64,000 nucleotides of DNA. It comes from Nocardia altamirensis NBRC 108246 (GTDB lineage: Bacteria; Actinomycetota; Actinomycetes; Mycobacteriales; Mycobacteriaceae). Positions 18,528 to 28,400 of this stretch are shown one piece after another. Below the pieces are notes generated by a model that saw only the letters and a list, made by a program, of their open reading frames with translations, was not told the DNA's origin and did no database searches. The translations under genes and the position numbers were made by a program. Numbering within the stretch: the first letter of the stretch is position 1; every line of letters begins with the position of its first letter. The stretch is from positions 1-64,000 of the forward strand of contig NZ_BDAY01000030.1 in the NCBI RefSeq assembly GCF_001612685.1, read 5' to 3'.

Positions 18528-20444
18528 TCAGGTTCGTGTCGCGATGGCTTTGCGGCGCATCACTGTTGCGGTGACTGCTCCGCCGATGAGTAGCACCGCC
18601 CACAGTGCGTGGGCGACGATGGATGAACGGCGATGTGTTGACGACGCACTGTGTTGATCGATCGGACCCGGCACGCGGTACAGGGTGAGATCGGCGTCCG
18701 AGTACGCGGGATCCAGTTGTGCGATCGTCGTTTTGGACTCGCCGAGCGGGCCGGGAGTGCCGTGCTCGACCAGTACCCAGCCGACGCCGTTCCGCGCCAG
18801 TTCCTGGGCTGAACCACCGTGCAGCAAAAGGTTTTCCACTTTTTGGGCGCGCTTGCCTTCGCCGGTGACGGTCCGTCCGCGCACTGGTAGCTCGCCGGTC
18901 TGCAGCACATCGTTGGGCAACATCCGTGGAGCAGGATCGAGGACGGGGGCGGTTCCGCTGTACCGGAATTTTCGGAACATCCCGCCAGGCAACACGGCGA
19001 TATCGCCTGGCCCGTCTATCTTTTCGGCGACCTGTTCCCATCCGGCGGGGTAGTGCGCGGCGCGGACCGCTCCGCCGACCCCCCAAGCGAGATCAAGGAG
19101 CGGCAGTACGAGTGCGGCTATGAAAATCATGGCGAACCAACGCGACGCGGAGGCTGCCGGGCGCGTGAAGTCCCCATGGTGCGCAGAGGTTTCCGTATGC
19201 GATTCATTCGCTGGTCGGCCCGCACCGGCGATCGAGAATCGCCGAGCCAGGGCCATACCGCCTGCGGCGGCGCACAGGGCGTAGGCGGGCATCGCCAGCG
19301 CGACGTACTTCTGGGTATCGCGCAGCAGGCCTGCACCGGGCACGTGCGCGACGAGCCACTCCAGCACATGCATGCCCCACGGCGTCGCGCCGAGTGCAGG
19401 CAGCAGGATGGCGAGCGCTCCTAGCGCGACGAGGGTGCGGCGGACGCGCCGAGAATCCGTCGGTGATGCAGTCGCCCCGCTGGTATCCCGATCCTCGGCG
19501 GTGTCTCGATCCGCAGTGGTGTCTCGATCCGCGGCGGTGAGGACAGTGCGTAGGCCGGAGGCAACGATGACGAGCAGCAGTGCTGTCCCCAGTACCGCGA
19601 GAAGGGTTGTGCGGGAATCGGGTACCGCGTCGCCGTTCCAGATGCCGCCGAGCCCGGCCAGACTGCCCAAGGTGCCGAGCCAGGGTTCGGCCCGGGCGGC
19701 GAACGCGGCAATGCCCGCCGGGTCGGACGGTTCGCTGCCCGCGCCGGACAGCGCGGTGGCGGTCAACCACGGCGCGGATGCGGCGACGAGAAGCGCCGTC
19801 GCGCCGGCGAACCGGCGCCACCCCAGCAATGTGAGTGTGGTGACGCCCGCGAGCAGCGCACCGGTCGGCGTGAGTCCCGCTGCGGCAAAGGATCCCGCCA
19901 AACCCGCCCACGTGCCAGCGGTCTCGCGCCATCCGTCACCACGGTCCGCCGCTAAACGAATCCGCCACGCGGCCAAGGCAACCCAGGGCAGTGCCGCATA
20001 TCCAGCGAGCAAACTCCAATGCCCCTGCAACAGGCGCTCGGCCACATACGGATTCCACACCGCCACCGTGCACGCAACCAGCTGCCCAGCAACAGGCGCT
20101 CCCAACAACTCCCGCGCGAGGACCGCAGCCCCATACCCGGCAGCCCACAGCGCGAACACCAGGATCGCCTTGACGATCACCCCACCATCGACCACCGGCG
20201 ACAACACCGCCAGCAACGCATCCTGCGGAACCGCCCGTGGCGCCGCATCCCCGAGCCCGAGCGCGGAATCCGTCAAATACGACCGAGGCGTACTCACCGC
20301 ATCCCGCAACAGCAAATACCCCGGCCCGAGCAGCGGCCCGACAATGACCAGCGCAAGCACCGCGCTGTACCCGGCAGGCCAAGCCCACCGGCCGCGTTGT
20401 CCCCAGCCGCTCGCAGTCACGCTTGTGCACCCTACGTTCCGCAT
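18528..20444 (-). CDS. Polytopic membrane protein (Rv0226c-like), probable GT-C-type, 638 aa
   Basis: Roughly ten hydrophobic segments extend from residue 15 to about 450, followed by a soluble C-terminal part (GDIAVLPGGMFRKFRYSG, VENLLLHGGSAQELARNGVG) and a final TM helix. This layout resembles GT-C arabinosyl/mannosyltransferases, and the soluble domain resembles the equivalent part of AftD-type proteins. The frame is open far upstream, but coding character begins at ATG 20444 (MRNVGCTSV); a GTG nine codons later is an alternative. The position matches Rv0226c. Function is inferred only. Confidence 0.78.
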   Translation of the reverse strand: MRNVGCTSVTASGWGQRGRWAWPAGYSAVLALVIVGPLLGPGYLLLRDAVSTPRSYLTDSALGLGDAAPRAVPQDALLAVLSPVVDGGVIVKAILVFALWAAGYGAAVLARELLGAPVAGQLVACTVAVWNPYVAERLLQGHWSLLAGYAALPWVALAAWRIRLAADRGDGWRETAGTWAGLAGSFAAAGLTPTGALLAGVTTLTLLGWRRFAGATALLVAASAPWLTATALSGAGSEPSDPAGIAAFAARAEPWLGTLGSLAGLGGIWNGDAVPDSRTTLLAVLGTALLLVIVASGLRTVLTAADRDTTADRDTAEDRDTSGATASPTDSRRVRRTLVALGALAILLPALGATPWGMHVLEWLVAHVPGAGLLRDTQKYVALAMPAYALCAAAGGMALARRFSIAGAGRPANESHTETSAHHGDFTRPAASASRWFAMIFIAALVLPLLDLAWGVGGAVRAAHYPAGWEQVAEKIDGPGDIAVLPGGMFRKFRYSGTAPVLDPAPRMLPNDVLQTGELPVRGRTVTGEGKRAQKVENLLLHGGSAQELARNGVGWVLVEHGTPGPLGESKTTIAQLDPAYSDADLTLYRVPGPIDQHSASSTHRRSSIVAHALWAVLLIGGAVTATVMRRKAIATRT

Positions 20445-20587
20445 CGCTCTCGACCCCACTCGCGCACCGTTGGCGGGTTGGATGCGTCGGACGTGCTGCG
20501 GATCCGGTCCGAAAACTGCGGGTCTCGGCACGAGGACTTGGGCACTGAGGTGGGGCGAGACCAGGGTGACGGGGTTGAGGTGGGACG

Positions 20588-21817
20588 ATGGCTGGCGTGT
20601 CTGCGGTCCGTCGGTTTCCTGTGGTGGCGGATCTGACGTTGGTGACGGCGGGGGCGATGACCGCCAATGTGGCGGGGTATCTGTTGCAGCTGCTGGCTGG
20701 GCGGTGGCTCGGGGTCTCCGGATACAGCGAGTTCGCGAGTCTGCTCGCGGTGCAGCTCTTGTGCGCGGTGCCTGCGTTGGCCTTGCAGAACGTGGTGGCC
20801 AGAGAGTTGGTTCGCGGCGCAGGTGCGGCGGCGCTGCGGGGGTTGCAGTGGCGGTGTGCGGTGATCGTTGCCGTCGTGGTCGCGGTCTTGGTGCCGGTGG
20901 TGACCGCGGCGTTGAACGTGGGGGTTGCTGCCTGCGCGGCCGCGCTCGGTGCGGCGCCTGCCCTGGTGCTGTTGTCCGGGGAGCAGGGAGTTCTCCAGGG
21001 CGGCAGGCGGTTTCGGGCGTTGGCCGTTGTGCTAGGTGCGGCGGGTATTTTCCGGGTCGTGCCCGCGCTGGTGGTGCTCGCCGTAGGCGGTGGCGCCGCG
21101 CTCGCCCTGTGGGCGGCGGCAGCAGGCATCGCGGTGGCGGCGGTGTTCGCCAGGTTCGTCGCCGGATCGCCCCGGGTACGCGCTCGCGCGGATGAGGGCG
21201 ACGCGGTGCAGGCCATCGGCGTGCTGCCGGTGCTGCGGGCCGCGCAGGTGCAGGCGGCGCTGATGGCGTTGTCTTCTGCGGATCTGATCGTGGTCCGGAT
21301 GGTGCTCGACGACGCGGACGCCAGCCGGTACGCGCTCGGCACCATCGCGACGAAGATCGCGTTCTGGCTGCCGCAGGCGGTCGGCGTCGTGCTGTATCCG
21401 CGGATGGCGCAGCCGACACATTCGGCGCACGCGATTCGGTCGGCGCTGGCCGTGCTGTCGGGTATCGGCTGCGCGGCGGTGCTCGGCGCCGCCCTCGCCG
21501 CGCCGCTCGCGCCGCTGTTCGCGGGCCAGGACTACGCCCCGATCCAAGGCCTGCTCTGGCTGTTCGCGTTGCACGGCGCCATTCTCGCTGTCTTGCAAGG
21601 CGTGATGCTGTCGGCCATCGCGGTCGACCGCACCGCACTCGCCACGCTGACCTGGCTCGGCCTCGCCGTCGAAGTGACACTGATGGTTTCGTTCGCGCGC
21701 TCGATCCCGGCGCTCATCACCACGGCCGCGTCGGTCGCCGCCGTCACCACGTTGCTGGTGGCGGTCATCGTCCTGCGCACTGCCGATCGCGACCAACCCC
21801 GGACCTCAGTGCACTGA
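20588..21817 (+). CDS. Polysaccharide/lipid flippase-like membrane protein, 409 aa
   Basis: About twelve TM helices, with the sequence style of MATE/MOP-superfamily exporters such as Wzx: GAMTANVAGYLLQLLAGRWLG near the N-terminus and AAQVQAALMALSSADLIVVRMVLDDADASRYALG in the middle. It likely moves a lipid-linked glycan or similar substrate. ATG 20588 begins a conventional N-terminus. It is divergent from the Rv0226c-like gene. As far as I recall, this gene is not between Rv0226c and Rv0227c in M. tuberculosis, so it may be a lineage addition. Confidence 0.78.
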   Translation: MAGVSAVRRFPVVADLTLVTAGAMTANVAGYLLQLLAGRWLGVSGYSEFASLLAVQLLCAVPALALQNVVARELVRGAGAAALRGLQWRCAVIVAVVVAVLVPVVTAALNVGVAACAAALGAAPALVLLSGEQGVLQGGRRFRALAVVLGAAGIFRVVPALVVLAVGGGAALALWAAAAGIAVAAVFARFVAGSPRVRARADEGDAVQAIGVLPVLRAAQVQAALMALSSADLIVVRMVLDDADASRYALGTIATKIAFWLPQAVGVVLYPRMAQPTHSAHAIRSALAVLSGIGCAAVLGAALAAPLAPLFAGQDYAPIQGLLWLFALHGAILAVLQGVMLSAIAVDRTALATLTWLGLAVEVTLMVSFARSIPALITTAASVAAVTTLLVAVIVLRTADRDQPRTSVH

Positions 21818-21863
21818 CCCGACTTCGCCACATCGTGCGGCCCAGCGGCCTACGCTCACGCGC

Positions 21864-22223
21864 ATGATCACAGCTGTGCACACACTCGTCTACGCGACGG
21901 ACGCGCAGGCCGCTCGGGAGTTCTTCCGCGACGTGCTGGAGTGGCCGCATGTCGACGCACGCGGCGGCTGGCTCATCTTCGCCACCGGGCCGAGCGAACT
22001 CGGCGTGCATCCGGCGGAAGACACACCGAGCCACGAGATTTCGCTGATGTGCGACGACGTCGAACAGACGGTGGCCGAATTGGCGGAGCGCGGTGCGGAA
22101 TTCGCGAGCGAGATCGTCGATCGCGGATTCGGACTGTGCATCGATATGCGGGTGCCGGGCGCCGGGACGATGCTGCTCTACCAACCGCAGCATCCTGTCG
22201 CCTACCCGCTCGCCGAACAATAA
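21864..22223 (+). CDS. VOC (glyoxalase/bleomycin resistance) family protein, 119 aa
   Basis: A single vicinal-oxygen-chelate domain: ITAVHTLVYATDAQAAREFF at the start and the second beta-alpha-beta unit from MCDDVEQTVAELAERGAEF to MLLYQP. Such proteins bind a metal or act as small dioxygenases, isomerases or antibiotic-binding proteins. Potential metal ligands are His5, Glu and His residues. Substrate is unknown. The ATG is 46 bases after the flippase gene, so they may be co-transcribed. Confidence 0.82.
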   Translation: MITAVHTLVYATDAQAAREFFRDVLEWPHVDARGGWLIFATGPSELGVHPAEDTPSHEISLMCDDVEQTVAELAERGAEFASEIVDRGFGLCIDMRVPGAGTMLLYQPQHPVAYPLAEQ

Positions 22224-22235
22224 GGGCCGGAAACG

Positions 22236-22270
22236 AATTCGGCCCCCGGTCAGGAACCGGGGGCCGAATT
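22236..22270. terminator. Bidirectional terminator-like hairpin
   Basis: Perfect 15-bp arms AATTCGGCCCCCGGT (22236-22250) and complement (22256-22270) with a CAGGA loop. It lies between the convergent VOC and DUF3068 genes. Confidence 0.85.
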
Positions 22271-22280
22271 TCGCTGTGTA

Positions 22281-23399
22281 TTACTTGGTGATCCTGATCT
22301 GCTCGGTCGGCGGATCATTGTCGGGCCGCCGTCCACCGGACTTCTGGCTCAGCGCACCGCCGGCGGGAGCCGGAGTCGATCCGCTGCCGCGCACTCCGAG
22401 GATCGCACCGACGATCAGCGCGATCACACCGATGACACCGAAGACGATCGGCATGGTCCGCCCGTACAGCGACAGCTTGTCGATGTTCTCCTTGGCGACC
22501 GAGATCTGCGACTCGATGGTGTTCTCGTCGAAAACGATGTGCGACTTGAGCGCGGTGACCTCGGGCTTCTCGCCGCTGCGCGCGTAGAACAGGTGCAGCT
22601 GCTCACCGCCCTTGATCACGGTGCCGGTCTGCGGCTCGACCCACACTTCGCGGGTGTTGGTGTACCAGCGCGACATGGTGATGTCGCCTTCGCCGGGCAC
22701 GCCCCACTTGGCGGCGGGGAAGGTCAGCTTGTTGGTCGGCGTCTTGACCACGTTGTTCAGGTCGGTCGCCGGAATGGACTGCTTGAAGTGGTAGACCTTC
22801 AGGTTGTTGATCTCGGTCTCTTCGACGAAGTTGATGTCGAAGGTCTTGCGCGCGTTGAGATCGAAGTACGGGTAGGACTTCTGCTCGGTGCCGATGGGGA
22901 ACCGGTACTGCAGGCCGGTGTGCTGGACGGGGTCGGCGACCGGCTGCATGTCCTTGTTCACATTGACGGCGATGGAGCCGTTGGGGTCCTTGTCGACGGG
23001 CTCACCGGTCTTGCGGTCGATGGTGACGCGGTCGATGGTCGCGGTTAACAGGCCGGTGTCGCCCTGCTTGTCGATCCGACGCAGCGTCTGACCCGCCTGG
23101 ACCGTCATCTCGGTGGCATCGGAGGGCTCCTCGACGGTGAGGAACCGCTGGGACACCAGCGGAACGTTCGTGTCGATCTTCGCGGCGCTGTCCGGCGAGG
23201 TGAGCGACTTGGAGTCGAGCACCAAGCTTTCCTCGCCCGGCTGGTTGGTCGCGATCGTGGTGATCTCGAGATCGAGAGGAGTCTTCGCCAGTTTGCCGAC
23301 GGTGTAGGTCGGGATCAGCAGCGCGGCAACGATCAGCAGCGCGCCGAGACCCACGAGCAGGCAGGCAACCGTCCTTCTGGTTCCGGCACTCAGTGCCAT
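22281..23399 (-). CDS. DUF3068 / PorA-family envelope protein (Rv0227c-like), 372 aa
   Basis: An N-terminal TM anchor (about residues 9-31), a large beta-rich extracytoplasmic domain (TYTVGKLAKTPLDLEITT... to AKENIDKLSLYGR) and a second TM helix near 325-345 (IVFGVIGVIALIVGAILGV) with a short Pro/Gly-rich tail. This is the DUF3068 architecture, now often named PorA family; a pore function is not established by this sequence. The start at 23399 has a GAGGAG box eight bases upstream. It is divergent from the acyltransferase gene, as in Rv0227c-Rv0228. Confidence 0.88.
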   Translation of the reverse strand: MALSAGTRRTVACLLVGLGALLIVAALLIPTYTVGKLAKTPLDLEITTIATNQPGEESLVLDSKSLTSPDSAAKIDTNVPLVSQRFLTVEEPSDATEMTVQAGQTLRRIDKQGDTGLLTATIDRVTIDRKTGEPVDKDPNGSIAVNVNKDMQPVADPVQHTGLQYRFPIGTEQKSYPYFDLNARKTFDINFVEETEINNLKVYHFKQSIPATDLNNVVKTPTNKLTFPAAKWGVPGEGDITMSRWYTNTREVWVEPQTGTVIKGGEQLHLFYARSGEKPEVTALKSHIVFDENTIESQISVAKENIDKLSLYGRTMPIVFGVIGVIALIVGAILGVRGSGSTPAPAGGALSQKSGGRRPDNDPPTEQIRITK

Positions 23400-23599
23400 G
23401 CAAACACTCCTCGTCGTAGAACAGGGTCGTTCCGGCGAGCACGCGGCACCCCCGCTGCGCTCGTGAGCCCCGACACTAACAGTCCGGTGTCGTACCATGC
23501 GGCGTCGAGGCCGGAAACGGCCGAGAAATCGCCCGAGTTTAGCGCGAAATCTGAAACGTGGAGTTATCACCTGAGAATCGGCAAGGCAGACTGGACCTG

Positions 23600-24778
23600 A
23601 TGACCGCAACCGCGCCCGTACCCGCCGATGTCGTCGCCCCTGCGGCCGAATCGGTCCGATCCCGCGCCTTCCTTCCCGCGCTGGAAGGTATGCGTGGAAT
23701 GGCCGCTCTCGGTGTGCTGTTGACGCACGTCGCATTCCAGACCGGCGCCGCGGGCACCCCGGTGATCGGTCGGGTGTGGGGACGATTCGACATGGCCGTC
23801 GCGGTGTTCTTCGGGCTCTCCGGCTTTTTGCTCTGGCGCCCGCACGCCGCCGCGGCCCGCGGCGTGCGGCCTGCGCCGTCGGTCGGCTATTACCTGCGGC
23901 ATCGTGCCGCGCGCATTCTGCCTGCGTACTGGGTGGTGGTGTGCGCGGTGCTCGTGCTGCTGCCCGGTGCGGCCGGGACGGCGGGGCTGCGGGTCTGGAT
24001 GTCGAATCTGGCGCTGCTGCAAGTGTTCGTGCCCTTGACATTGACCGACGGGCTGACCCAGATGTGGAGCCTTTCGGTCGAGGTGGCTTTCTATCTGGTG
24101 TTGCCGATACTCGCGTTCGCGGTGGTGCGGTTGCGTGGCGCCGCCGCCCGCCTGCGGGTTCCGGTGATTCTCACGGCGGCCGTCGTGTGCCTGGGTTGGA
24201 ACTTCATTCCGGTGCCGACGCCCGACGCGATTCATTCCGACAATTGGCTGCCTGCATATCTCCCGTGGTTCGCGATGGGAATGGTGTTGGCCGAGTTGTC
24301 TTTCGATAGCGAACGGCTATCACAACGATGGCGGTTCCTCGGCAAGCAGCCGCTGATGTGGGCCATTGCTCTGATCGCCTTCCTGGTCTCGGCAACCGAT
24401 GTCGGCGGGCCTGCCGGGCTCACCCACGCTGCGCCGTGGCAGTACGCGGCGAAGATGGCACTGGGTGCGATCATCGGCTTCGCGCTGCTCGCTCCGCTGG
24501 TGCTCGGTGCCGCAGACCGATCGCACCGCTGGCTGGAATCACGGGTCGCCGCGACCATCGGGCGCTGGTCCTACGGCATCTTCCTCTGGCATCTCGCGGT
24601 GCTGTCGGTGGTGTTCCCGGTGTTCGGAATCCTGCCGTTCCGTGGGAACTTCGGCTACGTCCTCACCCTGACGATCGCGCTGACGCTGCCCATCGCGGCG
24701 GCCAGCTACGCATTGATCGAGGAACCGATTCGGCAGTGGACGCGCACCTGGGACAAGGCCGAGCCGGTGCGGGAGTAA
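23600..24778 (+). CDS. Acyltransferase 3 family membrane protein (Rv0228-like), 392 aa
   Basis: An AT3/OafA-type O-acyltransferase with about ten TM helices. Conserved features are LEGMRGMAALGVLLTH with the catalytic-site His, VFFGLSGFLLWRP, WSLSVEVAFYLVLP and the late YGIFLWHLAVL. Such enzymes acylate sugars or glycolipids in the envelope. ATG 23600 was chosen; a GTG at 23558 would add 14 residues without a ribosome-binding site. A terminator hairpin spans the stop codon. Confidence 0.88.
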   Translation: MTATAPVPADVVAPAAESVRSRAFLPALEGMRGMAALGVLLTHVAFQTGAAGTPVIGRVWGRFDMAVAVFFGLSGFLLWRPHAAAARGVRPAPSVGYYLRHRAARILPAYWVVVCAVLVLLPGAAGTAGLRVWMSNLALLQVFVPLTLTDGLTQMWSLSVEVAFYLVLPILAFAVVRLRGAAARLRVPVILTAAVVCLGWNFIPVPTPDAIHSDNWLPAYLPWFAMGMVLAELSFDSERLSQRWRFLGKQPLMWAIALIAFLVSATDVGGPAGLTHAAPWQYAAKMALGAIIGFALLAPLVLGAADRSHRWLESRVAATIGRWSYGIFLWHLAVLSVVFPVFGILPFRGNFGYVLTLTIALTLPIAAASYALIEEPIRQWTRTWDKAEPVRE

Positions 24779-24789
24779 CCCGCACCGGC
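24763..24789. terminator. Hairpin spanning the acyltransferase stop codon
   Basis: Perfect 11-bp arms GCCGGTGCGGG (24763-24773) and complement (24779-24789) enclose AGTAA, so the TAA stop is in the loop. Only 19 bases separate the convergent genes, and this hairpin probably serves both. Confidence 0.7.
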
Positions 24790-24797
24790 GGTCCTGA

Positions 24798-25307
24798 TCA
24801 GACGGGGCTGGTATCCAACTGCCGATGCATGTCGAGCAGGTGGTGGCGGAGCTCGTGCAGGGTGTGCACCGCGAGCCAGCGCAGCGTGCGTTCCTCTCGC
24901 TCGGGGAACGGGAAGACCAGCGTCCGTTCCCAGTCGGCGGCATCGAGTCGCTCGAGCACGTTGGCGAAAAGCAAGGCCGCGTCCCTGAGTTGGCGGCCGA
25001 CGTCCGAGGGTCGTTGCTCCGCATAGCCGTCGTGCTCGACCCGCTCGTCGCGACCCATCGGGATGGCCTCGGGCGTCGTGGCACGCCGGGCCGCCAGGAC
25101 GCGTTCCCGTTGCGCGAGAAGCACATCCCGCATGTGGCAGGCGTACTCCAACGGCGACCACACTTCGGGTTCCGGCCGCTGCCGCAGCTTCGGCGAATCG
25201 GTCAGGAGTAAGTCGGCGTACTCAACGGCGTGCTCTCTGGCCAGCGACGCCACCTCCGGCGCGCGGGTCAGATCGTAGACGAAACCGCATTCGGCACAGG
25301 TACTCAC
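24798..25307 (-). CDS. DinB-superfamily protein, 169 aa
   Basis: A four-helix DinB/maturation-factor-like fold is suggested by WSPLEYACHMRDVLLAQRERV and the C-terminal HTLHELRHHLLDMHRQ, giving three well-placed histidines for a metal site. An N-terminal CAECGF hints at an additional metal ligand pair. The GTG at 25307 (VSTCAECGF) is preceded by no clear ribosome-binding site and may be leaderless. These proteins can be thiol-dependent transferases or damage-inducible proteins; the role here is unknown. Confidence 0.78.
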   Translation of the reverse strand: MSTCAECGFVYDLTRAPEVASLAREHAVEYADLLLTDSPKLRQRPEPEVWSPLEYACHMRDVLLAQRERVLAARRATTPEAIPMGRDERVEHDGYAEQRPSDVGRQLRDAALLFANVLERLDAADWERTLVFPFPEREERTLRWLAVHTLHELRHHLLDMHRQLDTSPV

Positions 25308-25431
25308 GCGTCGTGACACTAGCAACGAGGTACGTTGCAGCGCAGCCCAACTGACGGTCCGCGCAGGTCGGCCTGCCGAATTCGCTGAGTGTGGACCTGC
25401 GCTGGGCTGCTTTGATCCCGGAATATCGGAG

Positions 25432-28400
25432 TTACTCGGTCTTGCGGCGGGGAGGCAGCGCGGCAACGCCGACGGCGATCACCGCAAGCAACCCCGGCAC
25501 CTGCGCCCACAACGAACCACCCATGTATCCACCCGAAGCGCGCCACGGACCGGTGGACAGCGCCGCCGCCGACAACGCCGTGCCCATCCCCGCGACGATG
25601 ACAAGCGCCTTCGGCGTCCACTGCGGCAGGAAACGGGCGGCTGCGATGGCACCGACAGTGACAACGGTGCCGACCGGACCCGCGATGAGCGTCGCCGCCG
25701 CGCCGAGTCCGAGCGCGCCGACCCAGCGGGTACCCCACGTCGGTGGCGCGGGTTTCGCTTCGGAGTCAACCGTTTTCGTGGCGCGCGGGCGCCATGGAAC
25801 GGCAAGGGCGATCAGGGGAAGCAGGAGCAGGAGGCCGCCGAAGATGCCGAGGCGATACCAGCGGTCGACCGGAAAGGAGACGGTGATCGGGCCCGTCGCG
25901 TCGGCGGGGAGCAACCACGCTTGCTGCCAGCCGTCGATGACGAGGGGCGCCAGGGTGCGTCCGTCGGAAGTCGTTGCACGCCAGCCGACGTTGGTGCTCA
26001 GCGGCAACACCAATACTTGGGTGCCCGAGGTCGATTCGGCCGGGACGGGGACGCCTGCCCGGTCGAGGCGGAGCCGGTCGACGAAGAACAGCTCGGTCGG
26101 TGCGACGGCGACATCGGCGCGCCCTGCGGCCAGCCCGAAGGTCGTCGACTCGCCGGAGTCGAACTGGGCAGGGCAGACGCGGGCGGAAACCGGTGCCCCG
26201 GAGCGCAGTTCGCCTGCGGTCGCGGTGACGGTGGTGCGCAGGAGCTGGCCGCCGACGTTGATCACCGGGCCCGTCTCGCACGGCACGGTGATCTCCCGGT
26301 CCAGCGCCGCAGGGGCCGGGTACTCGGGGCCGAGCACCGACACCTCGGCCAGCCCGGTGGGCTGCGACAGGGCGAAACCGAGTGCGGTCCGGTCCAATAC
26401 CGGCTGCCATGCCTGGATGCTGAGCTCGATGCGGTCGGTCACCGTCGGGTACAAAGAGATCCGGGCAGGCACGCCCGGTTCGGTCTTGTCCAGCGCGCTA
26501 ACCTGCGGTCCGGCACCGAGGTTCACCACCACCGAGGTCGGCGCGGCGGGCAGACCGCCTAGCGACGGCGTCAACTCCAGTCCGGTCACCAGCGTCGGCG
26601 CGGGCAGCTCGAGCGTGAGTGTCGGCTTGGCGCCGGTCAGCACCCGTACCGACTCTTCCGGCGCGGTCCAGCTGGTGCGCGGATCACCGTCCGTCGCGGC
26701 GAACGCGGCACCGCGCAGGTCGCCGACATCGCCCTTGCCCCGCGCGACCGGGCGTTCGTGGTCGGTGAGCAACGCCTCCAGCGCAGGGCCCTGCCTGGTG
26801 CGGACGGTCAACTCCGGGGTGACGAACATCGGCTCGGGCACCGACAAGGTGCGTTCGAAGGTGCCGGGCTCCTCCGGCGCCAGCGCGAGTCCCTTGCTGC
26901 ACCGCACCCGATTCGGCGAATCGAAACAGGCACTGCGCCCGGGGAATTCCTGCCCGAGATCCCACCCGCGCACCTGCGCGCCATGCTGGGTCGGCGGCAG
27001 CACCGTCCGATGCCGGATATCGACGGGGACGGGCTGGTCGTGGACGGAGTAGTCCTCCAGCGTCAGCTCGCTGATGCCGAACTGTGCACCACGTTTGCCG
27101 TTTTCGGTGCGGATGGCGGTCATCGTGATCCACTGCGTCGTGCCGGGCGGCAGCGAAACCGATACCGGTGCAACGGGTTCGGGTATCCGGGTGGACACGG
27201 TGCCGTTGGCGGTGCGCACCTCGACCCACTTCACCGGGTCGCCGATGGCGGCCGCGCTGGTGCGGAAGCTCAGTTGGCCCGCCTTGATCGGCTGTGCCAA
27301 ATCGAGCCGAAGCCATTGCCCCAGCGCGTATTCGGTTCCGTTGCTGATCCAGGCCGTTGCCGGGTCGCCGTCGACGACGGCCGCGGTCGAGCTGCCCGGC
27401 GCCGCGCCGCCTAGCTGAGTGGCGTCGGCGGCGGAGCTGGACGCCGTGATGGTGGCGCCCGACCATTCCCCGCGCATTGGTTCGGCGCCGGGCACCGGAT
27501 AGTCGGGTACGAGATTGTGAGTGCGGCGGGCATCGTCGGGCGCGCGGACGGCCGAATTGTGGTTGTCCACCCGACCGAAATCGGTTTCGCGATCCATCGG
27601 AGTGTCAGTGACGGTCATCGGGCCGATGGGCAGCCCGGCGCGCGCCGCGTCGGCGGCGAGCAGGGTGGGGGTTTCGGTGCCTGCACCGTCGCGGTGCAGG
27701 CGTTCGAGCACCTCGGGCCCGCCCTGCACGACAGGAAGCGACTCGAGCGGAACCGTGTAAGCGCCCGGAAACGACGGCGGCGCACCGGTTCCGGAGCGCA
27801 CCTGGGCCGGTGTGCCCGGCGTCGGCGTCTCGACGCGGTAGATCTCGACGGCCGGGTACGCGGGGCGCAGGTCGCCGTCCGCGACCAGATCCTCGGCGAT
27901 GACGGCAGGCTCGATCGGATCGCCGAACGCCGCCACCTCGGTCAGTCCCGGCGAACCATCGATGGCCCGGTGCGCAAGCATCGGGCGGGTGGACCGCGAC
28001 GTCTCCGGGTCGAGATCGTTGCGCAACACCAGGATTCCGATGCCCTGTCCGGCCAGCGTCGCGGCGAGGCCGGTCGACGGCCGTCCGTCGGCGATCAGCC
28101 GCTGCACGGAATCCATCGCGCGGATGGTGCCCGGCGGGTTGAGCGGCACGGAGTCGCGGACCGCCCACGGTGTGCTCGCCAAGGCCTGCAGCGGCTCGTC
28201 GCGGGTCAGTCCCCACACCTGGCTGCCGAACGGCGCACCGGGCACGACCAGAGCGCGGGTGTCGGAAGCATTGCGGTGCAACCAGTCCGCGGTCTGCTCC
28301 CAGTACGCGGGTACCCGGTCGTAGGCGCCGCGCGGGGCCAGCTTGCCGGTCCAGGCCAGCGAGGTGGACAGGGTGAGGGCGGTCAGGATCAGGGCGGCCA

